DNA of 64,000 nt, from contig CM048744.1 of the NCBI GenBank assembly GCA_026315105.1, forward strand, positions 904,809,094-904,873,093, in the 5' to 3' direction. This stretch comes from Locusta migratoria. Its lineage: Eukaryota; Arthropoda; Insecta; Orthoptera; Acrididae. Below the pieces are notes generated by a model. The model was not told the DNA's origin and searched no databases. It saw nothing but the letters and a program-made list of their open reading frames with translations. Each line of letters begins with the position of its first letter. Within the stretch, counting starts at the first letter, position 1. Both the position numbers and the translations under genes were made by a program. Of this stretch, positions 20,977 through 32,500 are shown piece by piece.

Positions 20977-22740
20977 TTGCTTCTGAAAAGACAGATTCCA
21001 CTCGTTTCTAAACTAAACCTAGGTGTAGACCAGATGTGGCTCAAATTCAAAGAAGTGGTATCGACAGCAATTGGTAGTTTTATACCAAATAAATTAATAA
21101 GAGAAGGAGGCGATCCCCCTTGGTACACAAAACAGGTCAGAACACTTCTGCAAAAGCAAAGGAAAAGGCATACTAAATTTAAACGAACACAAAATCCCCA
21201 GGATTGGCGATCGAACTCAAAAGCTCGAAATGCCTACAATACTTAGCACAACGAAAGTCTTTCTCGAAATTTGTCTGAAAACCCAAACAGGTTTTGGTCA
21301 TATGTTAAATATACTAGAGGCGAACCACAAACAATACCCTCACTACGTGATAGTAATGGCGATCCTGCCGATGACAGCGCTACTAAAGCAGAGTTACTAA
21401 ATATAGCTTTTAGAAACAAAACCAACTTTCCAGACTTCGAATTACGAACTGAGGCCGTAATGAGCAACGTAGAAGTAGATATCATCGGAATAGTGAACCA
21501 AATAAAATCACTTAACAAGAACAAGTCTTCTGTAGACCCATTACATTTCTATCTGATTATGCTGAAGAGATATCTCCTTACTTAACCGCCATATGCAATC
21601 GCTCTCTCAAACAGGGTTCTGTACCAAAAGGTTGGAAAGTTGCACAGGTCATACCGATATTCAAGAAAGGCAGTAGGACTAACCCATTAAACTACAGGCC
21701 TATTTCATTGATGTCAATTTGCAGCAGGGTTTTGGAACATATCCTGTATTCAAATATTATGAATTGTCTCTAACAGAATGATCTATTGGCCCAAGGTCAA
21801 CAAGGATTTAGAAAATATCGTTCATGCGAAACAGCTCTTTACTCACACCAAGTGATGGGTGCTATCGACAAGGGTTCGCAAATTGATTCCGTATTCCGTG
21901 ATTTCCAGAAGGCTTTTGACACCGTACCTCACAAACGGCTTTTAATCAAATTGCGTGGTTACGGTATATAGCCCCAAATTTGCGACTGGATAGGCATCGA
22001 CTAAAACAGAGGTGATATCGGGCGTTTCACAGGGTAGTATTATTGGTCCTCTGCTGTTCCTTATTTAGATAAACGATTTTGGGGAAAATCTAAGTAGCTC
22101 TCTTAGGTTGCTTGCAGATGACGCCGTTATTTACCGTCTAGTAAAATCATCTGAAGATGAAAACCAACTGCAGAACGATCTAAATAAGATATCACTATTG
22201 TGTAAAAATTTACAATTAACTCTCTACATAATGAGTAGTATGAAGTTGTCCACATGACTACCAAAAGAACTCCGTTAAACATGGTGTAGAAGAAGAATAA
22301 ATCAAAAATAAAGGCCGTAAACTCCACAAAATGTCTTGGAATTACTATTACTTCAGACTTAAATTGGAAAGAACACGCAGATAATGGCGTGGGAAAGGCG
22401 AACCAGAGACTGCGTTTTATTGGCAGAACCCTTAAAAGATGCAACAGAACTACTAAAGAAACTGCATACACTATCCTTGTCCGTCCTTTTTTGGAGTATT
22501 GCTGCTCAGTGTGGGATTCTTGACGCAGGACATCGAAAGAGTGCATAGAAGGGCAGCTCTTTTCGTATTGTCACGATACAGGGCAGTGAGCGTTTCGGAA
22601 ATTATAACAGGATCTGGGATGGGAGTCATTACAACAACGGCGCTTATCGCTGCGGCGTGGGCTACTTACGAAACTCCAATCGTCCACATTCTCCTCCGAA
22701 TGCGAAAATATATTGTTGACAACCACCAAAATAGGAAGAA
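20977..22740 (+). pseudogene. LINE ORF2 reverse transcriptase, broken
   Basis: Blocks in order: NPNRFWSYVKYTRGE, KSLNKNKSSVDPLHF, GQQGFRKYRSCETAL, FRDFQKAFDTVPHKRLL (motif A aspartate), then LADDAVIYRLVKSSED near 22110-22160 (motif C; FADD has become LADD), and a thumb region around 22330-22480. At least four frame changes and several stops separate the blocks. Same family as 8883-9790. Confidence 0.85.
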
Positions 22741-22922
22741 ATGATTATCGGAATAAAATACGAGAAATCAGAGCTCGAACAGAGATTCATGTCTTTTTTC
22801 TTCCCGCGCGCTATTCGAGAATGAAATGTGAGGTAAATAGTATAACGGTGGTTCGATGAACCCTCGGCCAGGCACTTAAAAGTGATCTGCAGAGTATCCC
22901 ATGTAGATGTAGATGTAGATAC

Positions 22923-23507
22923 GCAAGTCGCATTCACACACACCTCATAAACAGACACGAGCGAACTCTTAGTTTTCGAAGAAATATTAATAATTTTTAT
23001 TTATTTCAATTAAATCGATACGTTGAAACGTGCTTTCACGTAACCCATTCAGTTCTTTGCAAACTGACCAAAAGTTTGGAGCTATTTGCACATTGGTGTA
23101 GGATTGCTTGAAGTATCTGCAACTGTACCAAGTACCAGCAGTGGCAGCTGAGCAGCCCTCACCTTCTGTGTGGATCTCTGAGCGTCTGCCACAGCGGAAA
23201 TGGCCAAGTTGGGAGCGAACCTCGCGGGGACTTGTGCTCCCTTTGTGCGGTCACACCCCTCTACCGAGCTGCGGCGAGGGCAAGCCAGTTCAACAACCGC
23301 TTGCGCCCTCTCCCAGCGGCGTCTGCTTGCCCGTCGCAGAAGATACCAGTCTCAGATCATAATTGCAAATTGCCCGCCACAAATGTATTTAGCCACTTCC
23401 AAGTCAATTGATAACAAAAGCTGTGACCTTCTGCTGTAGACGATACTGTTTCGCAAACCTAGAGTACAGTTACCACTTGAATATACAGAATATATCACGA
23501 AGAATCT
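22923..23507. other. No recognisable gene; GC-richer stretch at 23130-23360
   Basis: Open frames at 23108-23439 overlap in two phases and lack a domain signature; I do not call a gene. Confidence 0.45.
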
Positions 23508-24390
23508 CTATCTATATAAAAGAGAAAATACACTCACTCACTCACTGACTAAAACGAAATCTCGAAAACTACTTCACCTATGAAGCTGAAATTTGGCAAC
23601 AATGTAGATTATAGGGAGAAGACGTCAGCTACGAAAGGATATCCCAATAGGGTCTATAGTGTAGGAGATATGACGTCATGATAATAACTCCCCCGTCTTG
23701 CGATACGACATAGTATGACTTTTATCAGACCACTTTTGAGAAGGAGAGCACTCAGCGACTTGCAACAAACCTTAAACATAATTCCAAACCTTTAGGAAAC
23801 TTTTTCTCTCTGACAATCCCAGCAAAATTTTGAAATGGAAAGAAATTGGACGCTTACTACTTTTTCTTGTCGATGATGCAGTAAAATTACGGCATTTTGC
23901 ATGACGTTACTCGTACAATATTAATTGTATTCCCGAGAAAAGTTACAGACAGTATACACACACAAACCACTGAACGTTCGTTCGAAATTTTGTCATAGTC
24001 AGTTAACGAAATACGACGTTATAAACCATGAGATTCGAGGAAAACAGCTACAATATTACACATTTCGTCCCAAACCACTGGACCAATTTCAACCAAATTT
24101 GACACACATAGTCATCACCATGAGGTACCAGTTGCTGCAGGAATAGGAAGCACATAATCAAAAAACTGACACATAATGAGACAAGACTTTATGAAGACAT
24201 TATATGAGAACGAGATTACTTAGTGACTTGCAACAAACTTGAAGGATAATTAAAAACTTCTATTGAACTTCTTCTCGCTGACGACCATGGCAAATTTATG
24301 TAAGGAAAAAATTTTCCTGTTTACTACTTTCCCGATCTTCATGGATCAAAGCTGCGGAATTGGGTATGACATCGTGTAACACTGAGGTTG
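23508..24390 (-). repeat. Dispersed repeat family R1, minus-strand copy with internal repetition
   Basis: It starts tctatctatataaaagag and a run of actcactcactc. It contains two related blocks, 23750-23915 and 24205-24385 (both with gacttgcaacaaac..t followed by an acttcttctc/actttttctc block and a final tttactac/cttactac segment). These are the inverse of 28970-29035. No coding sequence. Confidence 0.65.
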
Positions 24391-25198
24391 GTGTCCAGGG
24401 CCAATCGCAGACCGCCGTTACAGCTGCATTACGTCAAAAGGAACGGCGCCTTCCATTTAATGACAGAGGATGAATGAAACCTTCTTGTTGGAATTTGAAG
24501 GACCGTTTATTCCTAAAGGGCCGTTGTCAGCAACACATGTCACATGAGAGACTACCTTCGGGGAACGTGCCGCCAGTTTTCTGCAGACTTTGCAACCTGT
24601 GGTAATGGATTTTTATCAATCAAGGGTTGGAAGAGCGTATAATCCAGGAGAGTTTTAGTCCCTGAAGTGTGGGAATAGTGATTGTCTCTAAAGATCAGTG
24701 GATGGAACCCAAAAGTTAGGGTTCTGTTGTTACTGTCGATACCTACATGCAAAAACCGTCACAGGTGCACACCCGATTCCGAATACTACTGAAAGGTTAG
24801 ATGACTTTGGTCGATGCAAGTACTTTTCCATTTGAGATTTACGTAGTGGATACTATGAAATAGAGATAGGTCCGTAAGATAGGGAGACGACAGCACTTCT
24901 GTGCCATTCGGTCACTTACGGGTAAATGCGCATGCCAATCGGGCAAAAAAACTGGCTACATTTCAGAGATTATTGAATAGCGTTTTGAGAGAGTTAAAAC
25001 CGCAGCAACGTTTAGTATATATGGTGAATGTTATAGTATTTTCTAGCGATTTACAAGAATATGAATAGAGGTTGTGGGAGGTATTCCAGAGATTGAGGAC
25101 CACTCGTTTGACATTGTCTGGGGATAAATGTAGTTTTGCAGGTACAAAATTTGATTATGTGGGTTATGCCATTAGTGGCGAAGGGGTACGAACGGCTC

Positions 25199-25238
25199 AA
25201 ATATATATATATATATATAATGTGTGTGTGTGTGTGTA
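25199..25238. repeat. AT then GT microsatellite
   Basis: About nine AT units followed by about eight GT units, inside the decayed gypsy pol. Confidence 0.9.
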
Positions 25239-25287
25239 ACACCACATACATGTATCTTACACAATATGCCGATGACGAGCAATGATC

Positions 25288-25372
25288 CAAGCTTTGTAGT
25301 CAGTGGTGTAGGGGTCAGCAGAACTGCATAGAAAGCACAAGACTGGGGTTCGAATCCTGGGTGAGTACACAT
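25288..25372 (+). repeat. tRNA-like short repeat
   Basis: It carries an A-box-like tcagtggtgtaggggtcagc and a B-box-like ggttcgaatcc. It disrupts the gypsy reading frame between the reverse transcriptase and connection blocks. No second copy in this window. Confidence 0.5.
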
Positions 25373-26624
25373 TTTCAGCTTTTCCCATTCGCAGTGCCGT
25401 GAATATGGATCAAAATTGGTGCAGGTGGCGTGTAATTTTTCCAGTACCGAAATCGACCAAGCAATGGCACTTGTCTTTGATCCTCAATAGTTATTACTCG
25501 AAGTACCTGAAGGTTTTCGCTGAGATTGCATCTTCATTTGTACAGTTGCTAAAAAGGACAGAAGTGTGCTTTTCACGATCTGAAGAACACTTTTTTGTCG
25601 GTACCTGATTTTCTAAGGATCTGGGACGGGTAATCGAAGGAGAGGAACATTCAATGGCGTATGGAGATAGTCAAGAATTATTCCACAATTGAAAGATATC
25701 TTATGACTGATGTATGGGGTAATGTATTTCAGGTGTTACCTTAATGAAAGGCAGTATAAAATTAACTATCATAACCGGAGTTATCCTTCAGACAAACTGA
25801 TGAGGTGGGCATTGCACCTGAGTGAATATGAGTATGAAGTAATGCACAAGCCATGGAAGTGTCATGGAAATGCTGGTGTGTTGAGTAGGAAGATTGCTGT
25901 AATACTTCGGTCGTAGTATAATGGTATAGAGGTCATTGGAAGAGGAAGATCCGGATTGTAGACGGTACTAGAAACTAATTAATCATTTAATGGGATGTTG
26001 TGCAGTAAAATGCGGCAAGTTATACAAGTAGTTGCACAAGGAGAGCTGTGGGATGAAGTTTATTAGAGTCACATGCAGACATACTATCAAGGCCTGGGCT
26101 TTGTAGAGTCATAAACAGCAGAGTTTCAGAAATATGTTGGTGAACCGGTCGGAAAGCAGATGTCGACACGTGTGTCAGGAATTGAGTGGCGAATGCACAG
26201 AGAGCAGATCTGAGTAGATTAAAGGTGCAATTGCAGACGTTCTCTGCCCTTCAAAGCTTTTCATATTCCTCGGATTGGCTGCTTTAGGACCATATTATAA
26301 GAAGCCAGGGGAAATAGATTCGTGCTAAAAATCATTGCCAATTTTTCAAGATAGGTAGAGATAGGAACCTTACAAAGAGGCTTCATCTCTCACACTCGAA
26401 TTGACTAACAACTGGATTTTGAGGTTTGAAGTACAGGATACAATTGTATGCCAGTTATGTAAATTTATTCAGCTTAAGTAATTAAGAACTAGTCCTTTGC
26501 ATCAGCAGTGAAATGGTAGACAGGATGCATCCCGCAATAGGGACAATGTGGAGATAGTATGTCAACTCACATTTGACGTATTATTTGAATTTCGCAATGC
26601 CCTCATATTATGCCAAGGTGCATG

Positions 26625-26818
26625 CCGTGCTGGAATAGCCGTGAGCATTAAGACGCCTTGATACGGTGCGAGCGGCCGTTCCAAGTCGGAGGTTCGAGTC
26701 TCGGGCATAGGTGTGTGTATTGTTCTTAGGATACGTTAGTTTAAGTAATTTGTAAGTTTTAGGACCGATAACCACTCCAGTAAGGTGCCATAACATTACA
26801 AACATTTGAACATTTTTT
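26625..26818 (+). mobile_element. SINE type C
   Basis: Head gtgctggaatagccgtgag, B-box-like ggttcgagtc, tail ending acaaacatttgaacatttt. TSD not clear. Confidence 0.85.
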
Positions 26819-26962
26819 ACACATTTGGCACATTAAAAGTAGTATTTGGTCGAAGCCAATCTGTGTTTGATTTAATTAGCGAAAGTATAGGAAAGAACCC
26901 GGAATCAGCAAGAGAATTTGTGATTACAGTTTGGGAGGTATTGTGGCGAGAGTAAGAGGTGA

Positions 26963-27154
26963 GCCGTGGTGGAATAGCCGTTGCGTACTGAGGCGTCGTG
27001 CAGCGATGCGCGCGGCCGTTCGCCGTCTTGGGTTCGAGTCCCCCCTGGGGCATGGGTGTTTGTGTTGTCCTTAGTTTACGTTAGTTTAAGTAGTTTGTAA
27101 GCTACGGACTAATAACCACGCTGTTGAGTTCGATAGTTTCACGAACATTTGAGC
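26963..27154 (+). mobile_element. SINE type C with 9-bp TSD
   Basis: Head gccgtggtggaatagccgtt, B box ggttcgagtcc, C tail (gtaagctacggactaataac). Flanks aagaggtga (26954-26962) and aaaaggtga (27155-27163) differ at one base. Confidence 0.88.
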
Positions 27155-27481
27155 AAAAGGTGAAACCGTAGACTTTGAAATCGTAAGAACTGTAGGTGAA
27201 GTGTACTATAGGTACCATATGGTATGCTGGACAATGCTTAATGCTGTCGAATTCTTATGTGCCTAAAGGGAAAACGAAGAAATACATATCAAGCTATACC
27301 AGGTTGTCGAGATGATGATACCTGTGAACGTCAAGTTTCATTTACCAACCAGAATGGTGTTCGTGCACATTAGCAAAGTGGAACCATTTAAAGATGCGCT
27401 GGATGGGTTGAAGGTTATAGAGCATGTAGGACGGAATCTGTCAACTCACACTTGAATATTAAGATATGGTGAAAACGAGGT

Positions 27482-27684
27482 GCCGCGGCATAGTAGCCGA
27501 GCGGTCTAAAGCGTCTCGCTACGGAGCGCGCGGTTGCTCGCCATGGAGGTTCCAGTCCTCCCTGGGGCATGTGTGTGTGTTATCCTTAGGATAGTTTACC
27601 TAGGTTTAAGTAGTTTGTAAGCTACGGACTGATGACCACGCAGTTTGGTCCGATAGATTTACAGACATTTGAACTTTTTTTTTT
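27482..27684 (+). mobile_element. SINE type C
   Basis: Head gccgcggcatagtagccgag then cggtctaaagcg, C tail ending acagacatttgaac and a T run. No clear TSD. It sits at the end of the decayed gypsy coding region. Confidence 0.87.
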
Positions 27685-28249
27685 AATGAGATTTTGGAAA
27701 GCCAGTGCATGCAATGAAGATTGTCACACAGATTCACAGTTAACCTGCAGTTCAACAGCTACCATGAGCTCAGTTAATAGATCATCGATCGCGATTAATG
27801 TCCTCACTTTCACAATGGTCTCGCCCCTGGCGGAGATCTGGAATTTCCAGAAACACATTCCCAGCCTCCTTGAAAACGGGCATTTCTTTAGATGTCTTGC
27901 CAAGCTTAAAACAATACTTTAAATTAATAAAAAAACTTTGTAAATATATCGGATTCAGCCGCTTGAGTAGAGGAATGACAGTTGTACTAATTCAGAGTGA
28001 TGAGGGTATCATATTACACCAGTGTGGAAGGCCGCCAGACTGCTAAGTCATAAAAAAATAATCATTTGACTGGGGTGCTGGCACAGACTAAACTAGTGTG
28101 GAGGGGGAGGGCAAGCAATCAGAGCATAAGTCATTCAAAATCGGTTGATAGCGGTACTGCATCAAACTGATTACGTAACCCATATAACCCACCAGACTGT
28201 TGAGTTGTCAAAAAAATCAATTCAGATTCAAACTGCTATATTATTTCCA
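27685..28249. other. No recognisable gene
   Basis: Short open frames at 27798-28046 lack family signatures. Confidence 0.45.
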
Positions 28250-29540
28250 CAATAAAATGTTAATATTCCGCAGTTCACGAAAATGTTTATAACAAAATGC
28301 TAATATTTCCCAGCTCGCGAAAATTACTGTTTATAACAAACTAGCTGAAAACCCGGCGTTGCCCGGGTATTTATTTATTTATTCCTGCTTGGAGTTAGTA
28401 CTTCTCCTACCCTTCTCTCTCTGTCGATCTTCTTTCATCTAAAAATATGTTATCTTTATCGGAGAACATATAAGAAATAACGCTGTCTTGGATAATGTAC
28501 AAAATTATAAGCACATTATTCAAACAAAGAAAGATAGAAGTCAAAACACAAATGACATATAAAATTCGCACGAGCTCATATTTATTCAGTTATATGTGAT
28601 ACAATTGTATAATTTTTCAGGTATGTATTCATTTGTATAAGTGCTGCATGTCTGTAAAATTTCTTGCGAATACAATTGGTGTTAAAGAAGTAATAGATCA
28701 CTACTTGGTGCGTGATAGGAAGGTTTTCTATGAACGTTACTGTTTTATGTGCTCATACCTCATAACTACAGGTCGCACTGTGCTACAATTTCGGAGGCAC
28801 ATTCAACGATATGTGTGTACATTTCCTATAAAATTTCCTAGGCTACAATTTGTAATGTAGAAATTATAAATTGTAACGTCATACCGAATGCCGTAGTTTT
28901 AGTCCATAAACAGCGGAAAAGTAGTAGGTGAGAAACTGTTTTCTTTCATCATTCTACTATGGTTACCAGCGAGAAAAAGTTTAATAAACGTTTGAAATTA
29001 TGTTTAAAGTTTGTTGCAAGTCGCTAAGTACTCTCATTCTCATATAGTGAATTTGCAAAGTCTCTGAACCATGTGTCGTGTGTGGTTCGTATTCCTACAT
29101 AAGATGTTATCTCACGTAAGGAATATGTGTACCAATTTTGGTTGATATCGGTCCAGTGGTTTTGGAGCAAATCAGCAGCATTGTCGCTTATGGCAGTAGT
29201 TTTCCGCGCATCTCATTGTTTATGACATCATATCTCGTGAACTAATATCGCACTTGATTCTTACATTTACGGCGGACGTTCTCATGCATTGAAGATCTCG
29301 TGTACAAAATTTCATAAAGATTGGAACAAAACTGTAGATTTGTAGCAACACGTACAAACATACGGACACTCTGCTTTATATATTAAATTGCTAAAAAATT
29401 GCCCAGCTTGCAGAAATTATTGTTTATAATAAATAGCTAAAAATTCCCCAGCTCACATAAATGTTTACGCCAAAATTCTCCAGCTCTGGTAAATGTATAC
29501 AATAAAATGTTATTCTCCCCAGGTTGCGTAATGTTTATAA
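28250..29540. repeat. Minisatellite of about 40 bp, split by an R1 insertion
   Basis: The left block 28250-28345 and right block 29390-29540 both repeat a unit of the form 'aaaatgttaatattc.cagctcacgaaaatgtttataac' with variation. The R1 repeat 28346-29390 lies between. Before insertion the array would have held about six units. Confidence 0.7.
28346..29390 (+). repeat. Dispersed repeat family R1, long copy with GTTGCCCGGG hairpin
   Basis: It starts aaaacccggcgttgcccggg, a perfect small hairpin (cccggcgttgcccggg pairs over its ends), and runs to a 'tttatatattaaa' end. Contains 'gaaaaagtttaataaacg', the 'atgacatcatatctcgtgaac' type block and 'caaaatttcataaagattgg' shared with 1-440. No protein signature. 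Such repeats are widespread in arthropods; I do not assign a class. Confidence 0.65.
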
Positions 29541-29912
29541 CACTTCCGCTAACAGTGTTGTACGTTTTGAGATTATGTGGTATATGCACTGTGTGAAATC
29601 CGACGGCCCACTTCCGTGGAAAATTGTTTTCCGTTCCGCCTCGCACCGCGCAGGTGTCGGTAATTTGACACCGCATTTCGCCCGTGTCGCGACGAGCGCG
29701 CGTGTGTGTGTGCAAAGTCCGCTGCGGACACATGACACCCCCATATGTTGGTTATTTGGTCCGCCACCTGGAAATATTACTCAAAAGCATTATTTGGGTA
29801 TCATCCTGGAGTCTTGCTTGCACAAGATCCGCTGGTTGTGGCGTTAATTTTATGATAAGTGGCTTCGGTGGTGTGTATGGATGACTCTTGCGAGTTGTCT
29901 ATGGCAGCCATA
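29541..29912. other. No recognisable gene; GC-richer segment
   Basis: A CG/GT-rich run near 29692-29715. Overlapping open frames on both strands give no domain. Confidence 0.45.
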
Positions 29913-30050
29913 ATTATTATTTTATTATTATTATGGTTTTCTGTTCCAAAGGACCCAATTTAGGAGTGAGACTCCATGGTCATGGAACAAGACAATACAT
30001 ACAAACTAGTTTTGTTTTATAACGTTACGGGGGGGGGGCGTCACGGAAAT

Positions 30051-30374
30051 GTTGCACGAATTGGGGCGGAAATCATTAAAAGAAAGACGTTATTCATTGC
30101 GGCGTGATCTGTTTGCGAAGTTTCAATCACCGACTTTTACTTCTGAATGTGAAAATATTTTGCTAGCACCCACCTACTAAGGGAGACATGACCATCCCAA
30201 TAAAATAAGAGAAATCAGATCGAAAACGGAACGATTTAGGTGTTCTTTCTTCTCGCGCGCTATTAGAGAATGGAACGGTAGAAAAAAGTTATGAAAGTAG
30301 TTAATGAATCCTCTGCCAGGCACTTAAATGTGATTTGCAAAGTAGTTATGTAGATGTAGATGTAGATGTAGACG
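30051..30374 (+). mobile_element. 3' end of CR1/L2-like LINE (GTAGAT tail)
   Basis: Matches 22750-22920 and the inverse of 8810-9125: gacgttattcattgcggcgt, gggagacatgaccatcccaa, then a tail gtagatgtagatgtagatgt at 30354-30373. It lies inside the 3' untranslated region of the minus-strand LINE around it, so it is younger. Confidence 0.88.
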
Positions 30375-30831
30375 TGAATTTTTACACAAGAATGGTGGTA
30401 GAAAATTTTTAAGTAGTCCTATGGACATGTCAATCTTAAGACAAAGTGAAAAGAATCAATAAAGAAAAAAAATGAATTAGCTTAACTGTTTAACTTTTCT
30501 AGGAGATCTTCGACAGAATAAAAGGAGTGAGAAATGAGGTAACTCTTCAGTTTACATTTGAAATCGTGTGAGTTAGTGCTAAGTTTCTTTATTTTTTGTG
30601 GCAGCTTATTGAAAATGGATGCTGCAGTGTCAAGGTGGTGTGATGCAAATGGAGATTCGACTTCTGTCTAGTGATATCTATTACCTCGTGGGAATAAGCT
30701 GATATTATTAACAACAAACGACATTAAAGAAAAGACGTATTAAGACGCCAGTGACAAAATTCCCAGACTACTGAAAAGGGGTAGGCATGACGTTCGTGAA
30801 CTACACCACATATTGCTGGAACCGCCCGTTT

Positions 30832-31480
30832 TTAAGCCAGAAATATCCTTTTTGCATCAGGTGAGTTACCCCCAAAAATAATGCGGTACGTCATAAGTGA
30901 GTGAAAGTAAGCGTAATAGACTACTTTTCGTGTTGAAAAACCACTTATTTCAGATATTGTTCTACTGGTAAATATAGCAGAATTTAGTTTTGGAACAAGA
31001 TACTGAACATGGGCTTTCCACGACAGCTTACTGTCTATACGAATACCTAGAAATTTGAACTGTTCAGTCTGACTTATCATATGACCGTTATGGGTAATCA
31101 ATATGTCAGCTTTCGTCAGATTATTTGTTACAAACTGTAAAAACTGAGTTTTACTGTGATTTAACTTCAAATTGTTTTTTTATGAGCCATGAACTTATCT
31201 CTTGAACTGCATTATTTGATACTGTGTCTATATTACGAGCAACATCCTTTACTACCAAGCTGGTATCTCAGCAAACACAAATATTTTACAGTCACCTGTT
31301 TATTTATATATATAAGAAACAGCAACGGTCCCAAAACAGTCCCCTGCACCACCCCACACTTAATTGTGCCCCATTGGTATTGTACGTCATACCCATTTTC
31401 AACACTGCGGATACATTATACTTCTTCTGCAGTGTTATCGATGTGCGCTGATGCGTCTGTAGTCGAAGATATGATTACCT
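30832..31480 (-). pseudogene. LINE reverse transcriptase fragment, motif B' to thumb
   Basis: From right to left: a decayed GVVQGTVLGPLLF equivalent near 31306-31380, CKIFVFAD near 31255-31275 where the FADD motif is altered, then the open frame MKLNHSKTQFLQFV, QFKFLGIRIDSKLSWKAHV and VVYYAYFHSLMTYRIIFGGN. This order is typical of Jockey and CR1 group enzymes. The closest relative in the window is 43972-44960. Stops in the first half; inactive. Confidence 0.85.
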
Positions 31481-31792
31481 AAAATACGATGTTGTATGTA
31501 TTCTACAAGGTTAAACTAAATTGGTCTGGATGGTTAATAATACTATACACTTTGTTACTATGGATTTATTCTGTAAGGTGCGTTGGTGTATACGATATTT
31601 GTAATAAGAGTCGAATAATTAGGAGAGTGTTCTCTCTCTCCATTGTGTGTTTTCATCGGGTTCTCTGAGGTATGCTGTGTGGTAGTTAACGTCTCCATCG
31701 GCCTCTATTTGGAAAACATAGTAGATGTTTGTTAGATTCTGTGGTTAGTAAAATCCTGATCCTAAGTAGAGGCCTTTATATTCTATTTTGTA

Positions 31793-31836
31793 TGTCCGAT
31801 GTACACCCTGTAGCGAGCCAGGGTGTGCATCGGACA
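31793..31836. repeat. 18-bp hairpin
   Basis: tgtccgatgtacaccctg at 31793-31810 pairs with cagggtgtgcatcggaca at 31819-31836, one mismatch, 8-nt loop tagcgagc. Surrounding 31481-32040 has no recognised gene. Confidence 0.85.
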
Positions 31837-32040
31837 TTCAAAAGTGGCACGATCCCCCTTGAAAATGTCGCCCGCATTGGGAACGAAACGTTGGGTTTGA
31901 ATAATAAATCCATTAGAACCACGACATAATAGCCAAGAAATTTTCAGTAATATTGACCAGTAACCGTGTCAATTGATATTTTTGATGAGTCAGCAGTCTG
32001 ACGTCATCAGTCTCAATTAGTACGACTGTCATTTCCCTAC

Positions 32041-32336
32041 TTGCGTGGTTATTAGTCCGTAGATTATAAACTATTTAAACTGATCATACAATGTAAGCTT
32101 TCAAGGCCGGCGTCAACTTCATTTAAAACTTCCGGGCTCATAAGCTCATAAGTTTTACAAATCGACCACGGCTTATGAGCCAGGAAGTTTTAAATGAAGT
32201 ATTTAAACTGAGGTAAACTAACCTAAGGACAACACAAACACACAGGCCCGACGGGGGACTCGAACCCTCGACGGGGAACGCTGCGCGCAAGGCAGCATGG
32301 CGCTCCAGTGCGCACGGCTAATCCGCCGCGGCTAAA
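32041..32336 (-). mobile_element. SINE type C split by a short hairpin insert
   Basis: Tail side 32041-32083 (gtggttattagtccgtag) and head side 32200-32336 (ggtaaactaacctaaggac, ggggactcgaaccctcgac, ending ccgccgcggc). The insert is described separately. Confidence 0.85.
32084..32199. mobile_element. 116-bp hairpin insert with 12-bp TSD
   Basis: The TSD tatttaaactga lies at 32072-32083 and 32200-32211, so the insert is cleanly bounded. Inside, cttcatttaaaacttcc pairs with ggaagttttaaatgaag and ggctcataag pairs with cttatgagcc. No coding capacity. Class unknown. Confidence 0.85.
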
Positions 32337-32500
32337 TTAATCCCCTGAACGTTCATTGTCCTGTTCTTACTTCAGAACCAAAGCACGAAACAAGCACTTC
32401 GTCCATCACGTCTAAAAACTAAAATACATGATACTCAACTGAACTACGGTGGGAGCAGGTTGTGAATACTGGCCGGTAGGCAGGTGCCTTTTGTGCTCGT

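Larger units (their letters stand above)
19000..22922 (+). mobile_element. CR1/L2-like LINE, long copy with ORF1 and ORF2 remnants
   Basis: The GC-richer 5' untranslated region starts near 19000, ORF1 remnants are at 19225-20233, endonuclease remnants at about 20300-20964, reverse transcriptase remnants at about 21000-22700, and the 3' end is a gtagatgtagatgtagat repeat at 22903-22920. The 3' segment 22780-22920 matches 8810-8960 (inverted) and 30060-30374. About 3.9 kb, near full length for the group. Stops and frame changes in both ORFs make it inactive. The exact 5' edge is uncertain. Confidence 0.87.
24590..25920 (+). pseudogene. Ty3/gypsy reverse transcriptase and RNase H, decayed
   Basis: Recognisable blocks: LEERIIQESFSP (RT entry) near 24625, YYEIEIGP near 24855 (motif A region), VNVIVFSSDLQEYE near 25025-25065 where YLDD is lost, TLSGDKCSFAGTKFDYVGYA near 25110-25170, FPVPKSTKQ near 25437 and HLSEYEYEVMHKPWKCHGNA near 25820-25880 followed by GVLSRK, the usual end of RNase H. 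A microsatellite and a tRNA-like repeat (25200-25372) interrupt it. Ancestral role: copying of retrotransposon RNA and removal of the RNA strand. Dead. Confidence 0.8.
24560..27450 (+). mobile_element. Decayed Ty3/gypsy pol, split by three SINEs
   Basis: A plus-strand series of pol blocks with many stops and frame changes, in the order reverse transcriptase, connection, RNase H, integrase and C-terminal GPY/F-like region. No LTR was found on either side, so only the interior remains. SINEs lie at about 26625-26818, 26963-27154 and 27482-27684. It is not the same family as 32837-38743, judging by different block wording, and is far more decayed. Confidence 0.8.
26240..27450 (+). pseudogene. 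Ty3/gypsy integrase and C-terminal region, decayed
   Basis: GPYYKKPGEIDSC near 26290 resembles the start of the integrase core. MMTPVNVKFHLPTRMVFVHI near 27310-27370, followed by SKVEPFKDALDGLKVIEHVG, resembles the C-terminal GPY/F-type region. Between them the frame is unreadable and three SINEs are inserted. The assignment is by order and wording, so moderate. Confidence 0.6.
29913..31480 (-). mobile_element. Jockey/CR1-like LINE with TTA-repeat tail, split by another LINE
   Basis: The left end is a TTA repeat (29913-29935), the 3' tail of a minus-strand element. The 3' untranslated region is interrupted at 30051-30374 by the 3' end of the GTAGAT-tailed family in the opposite orientation. 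Reverse transcriptase remnants fill 30832-31480. A different family from 8810-9790. 5' end truncated. Confidence 0.82.

Noticed and set aside
25199..25238. CRISPR-like or regulatory repeat
   Set aside because: A plain AT/GT microsatellite; no CRISPR array or bacterial feature exists in this window.
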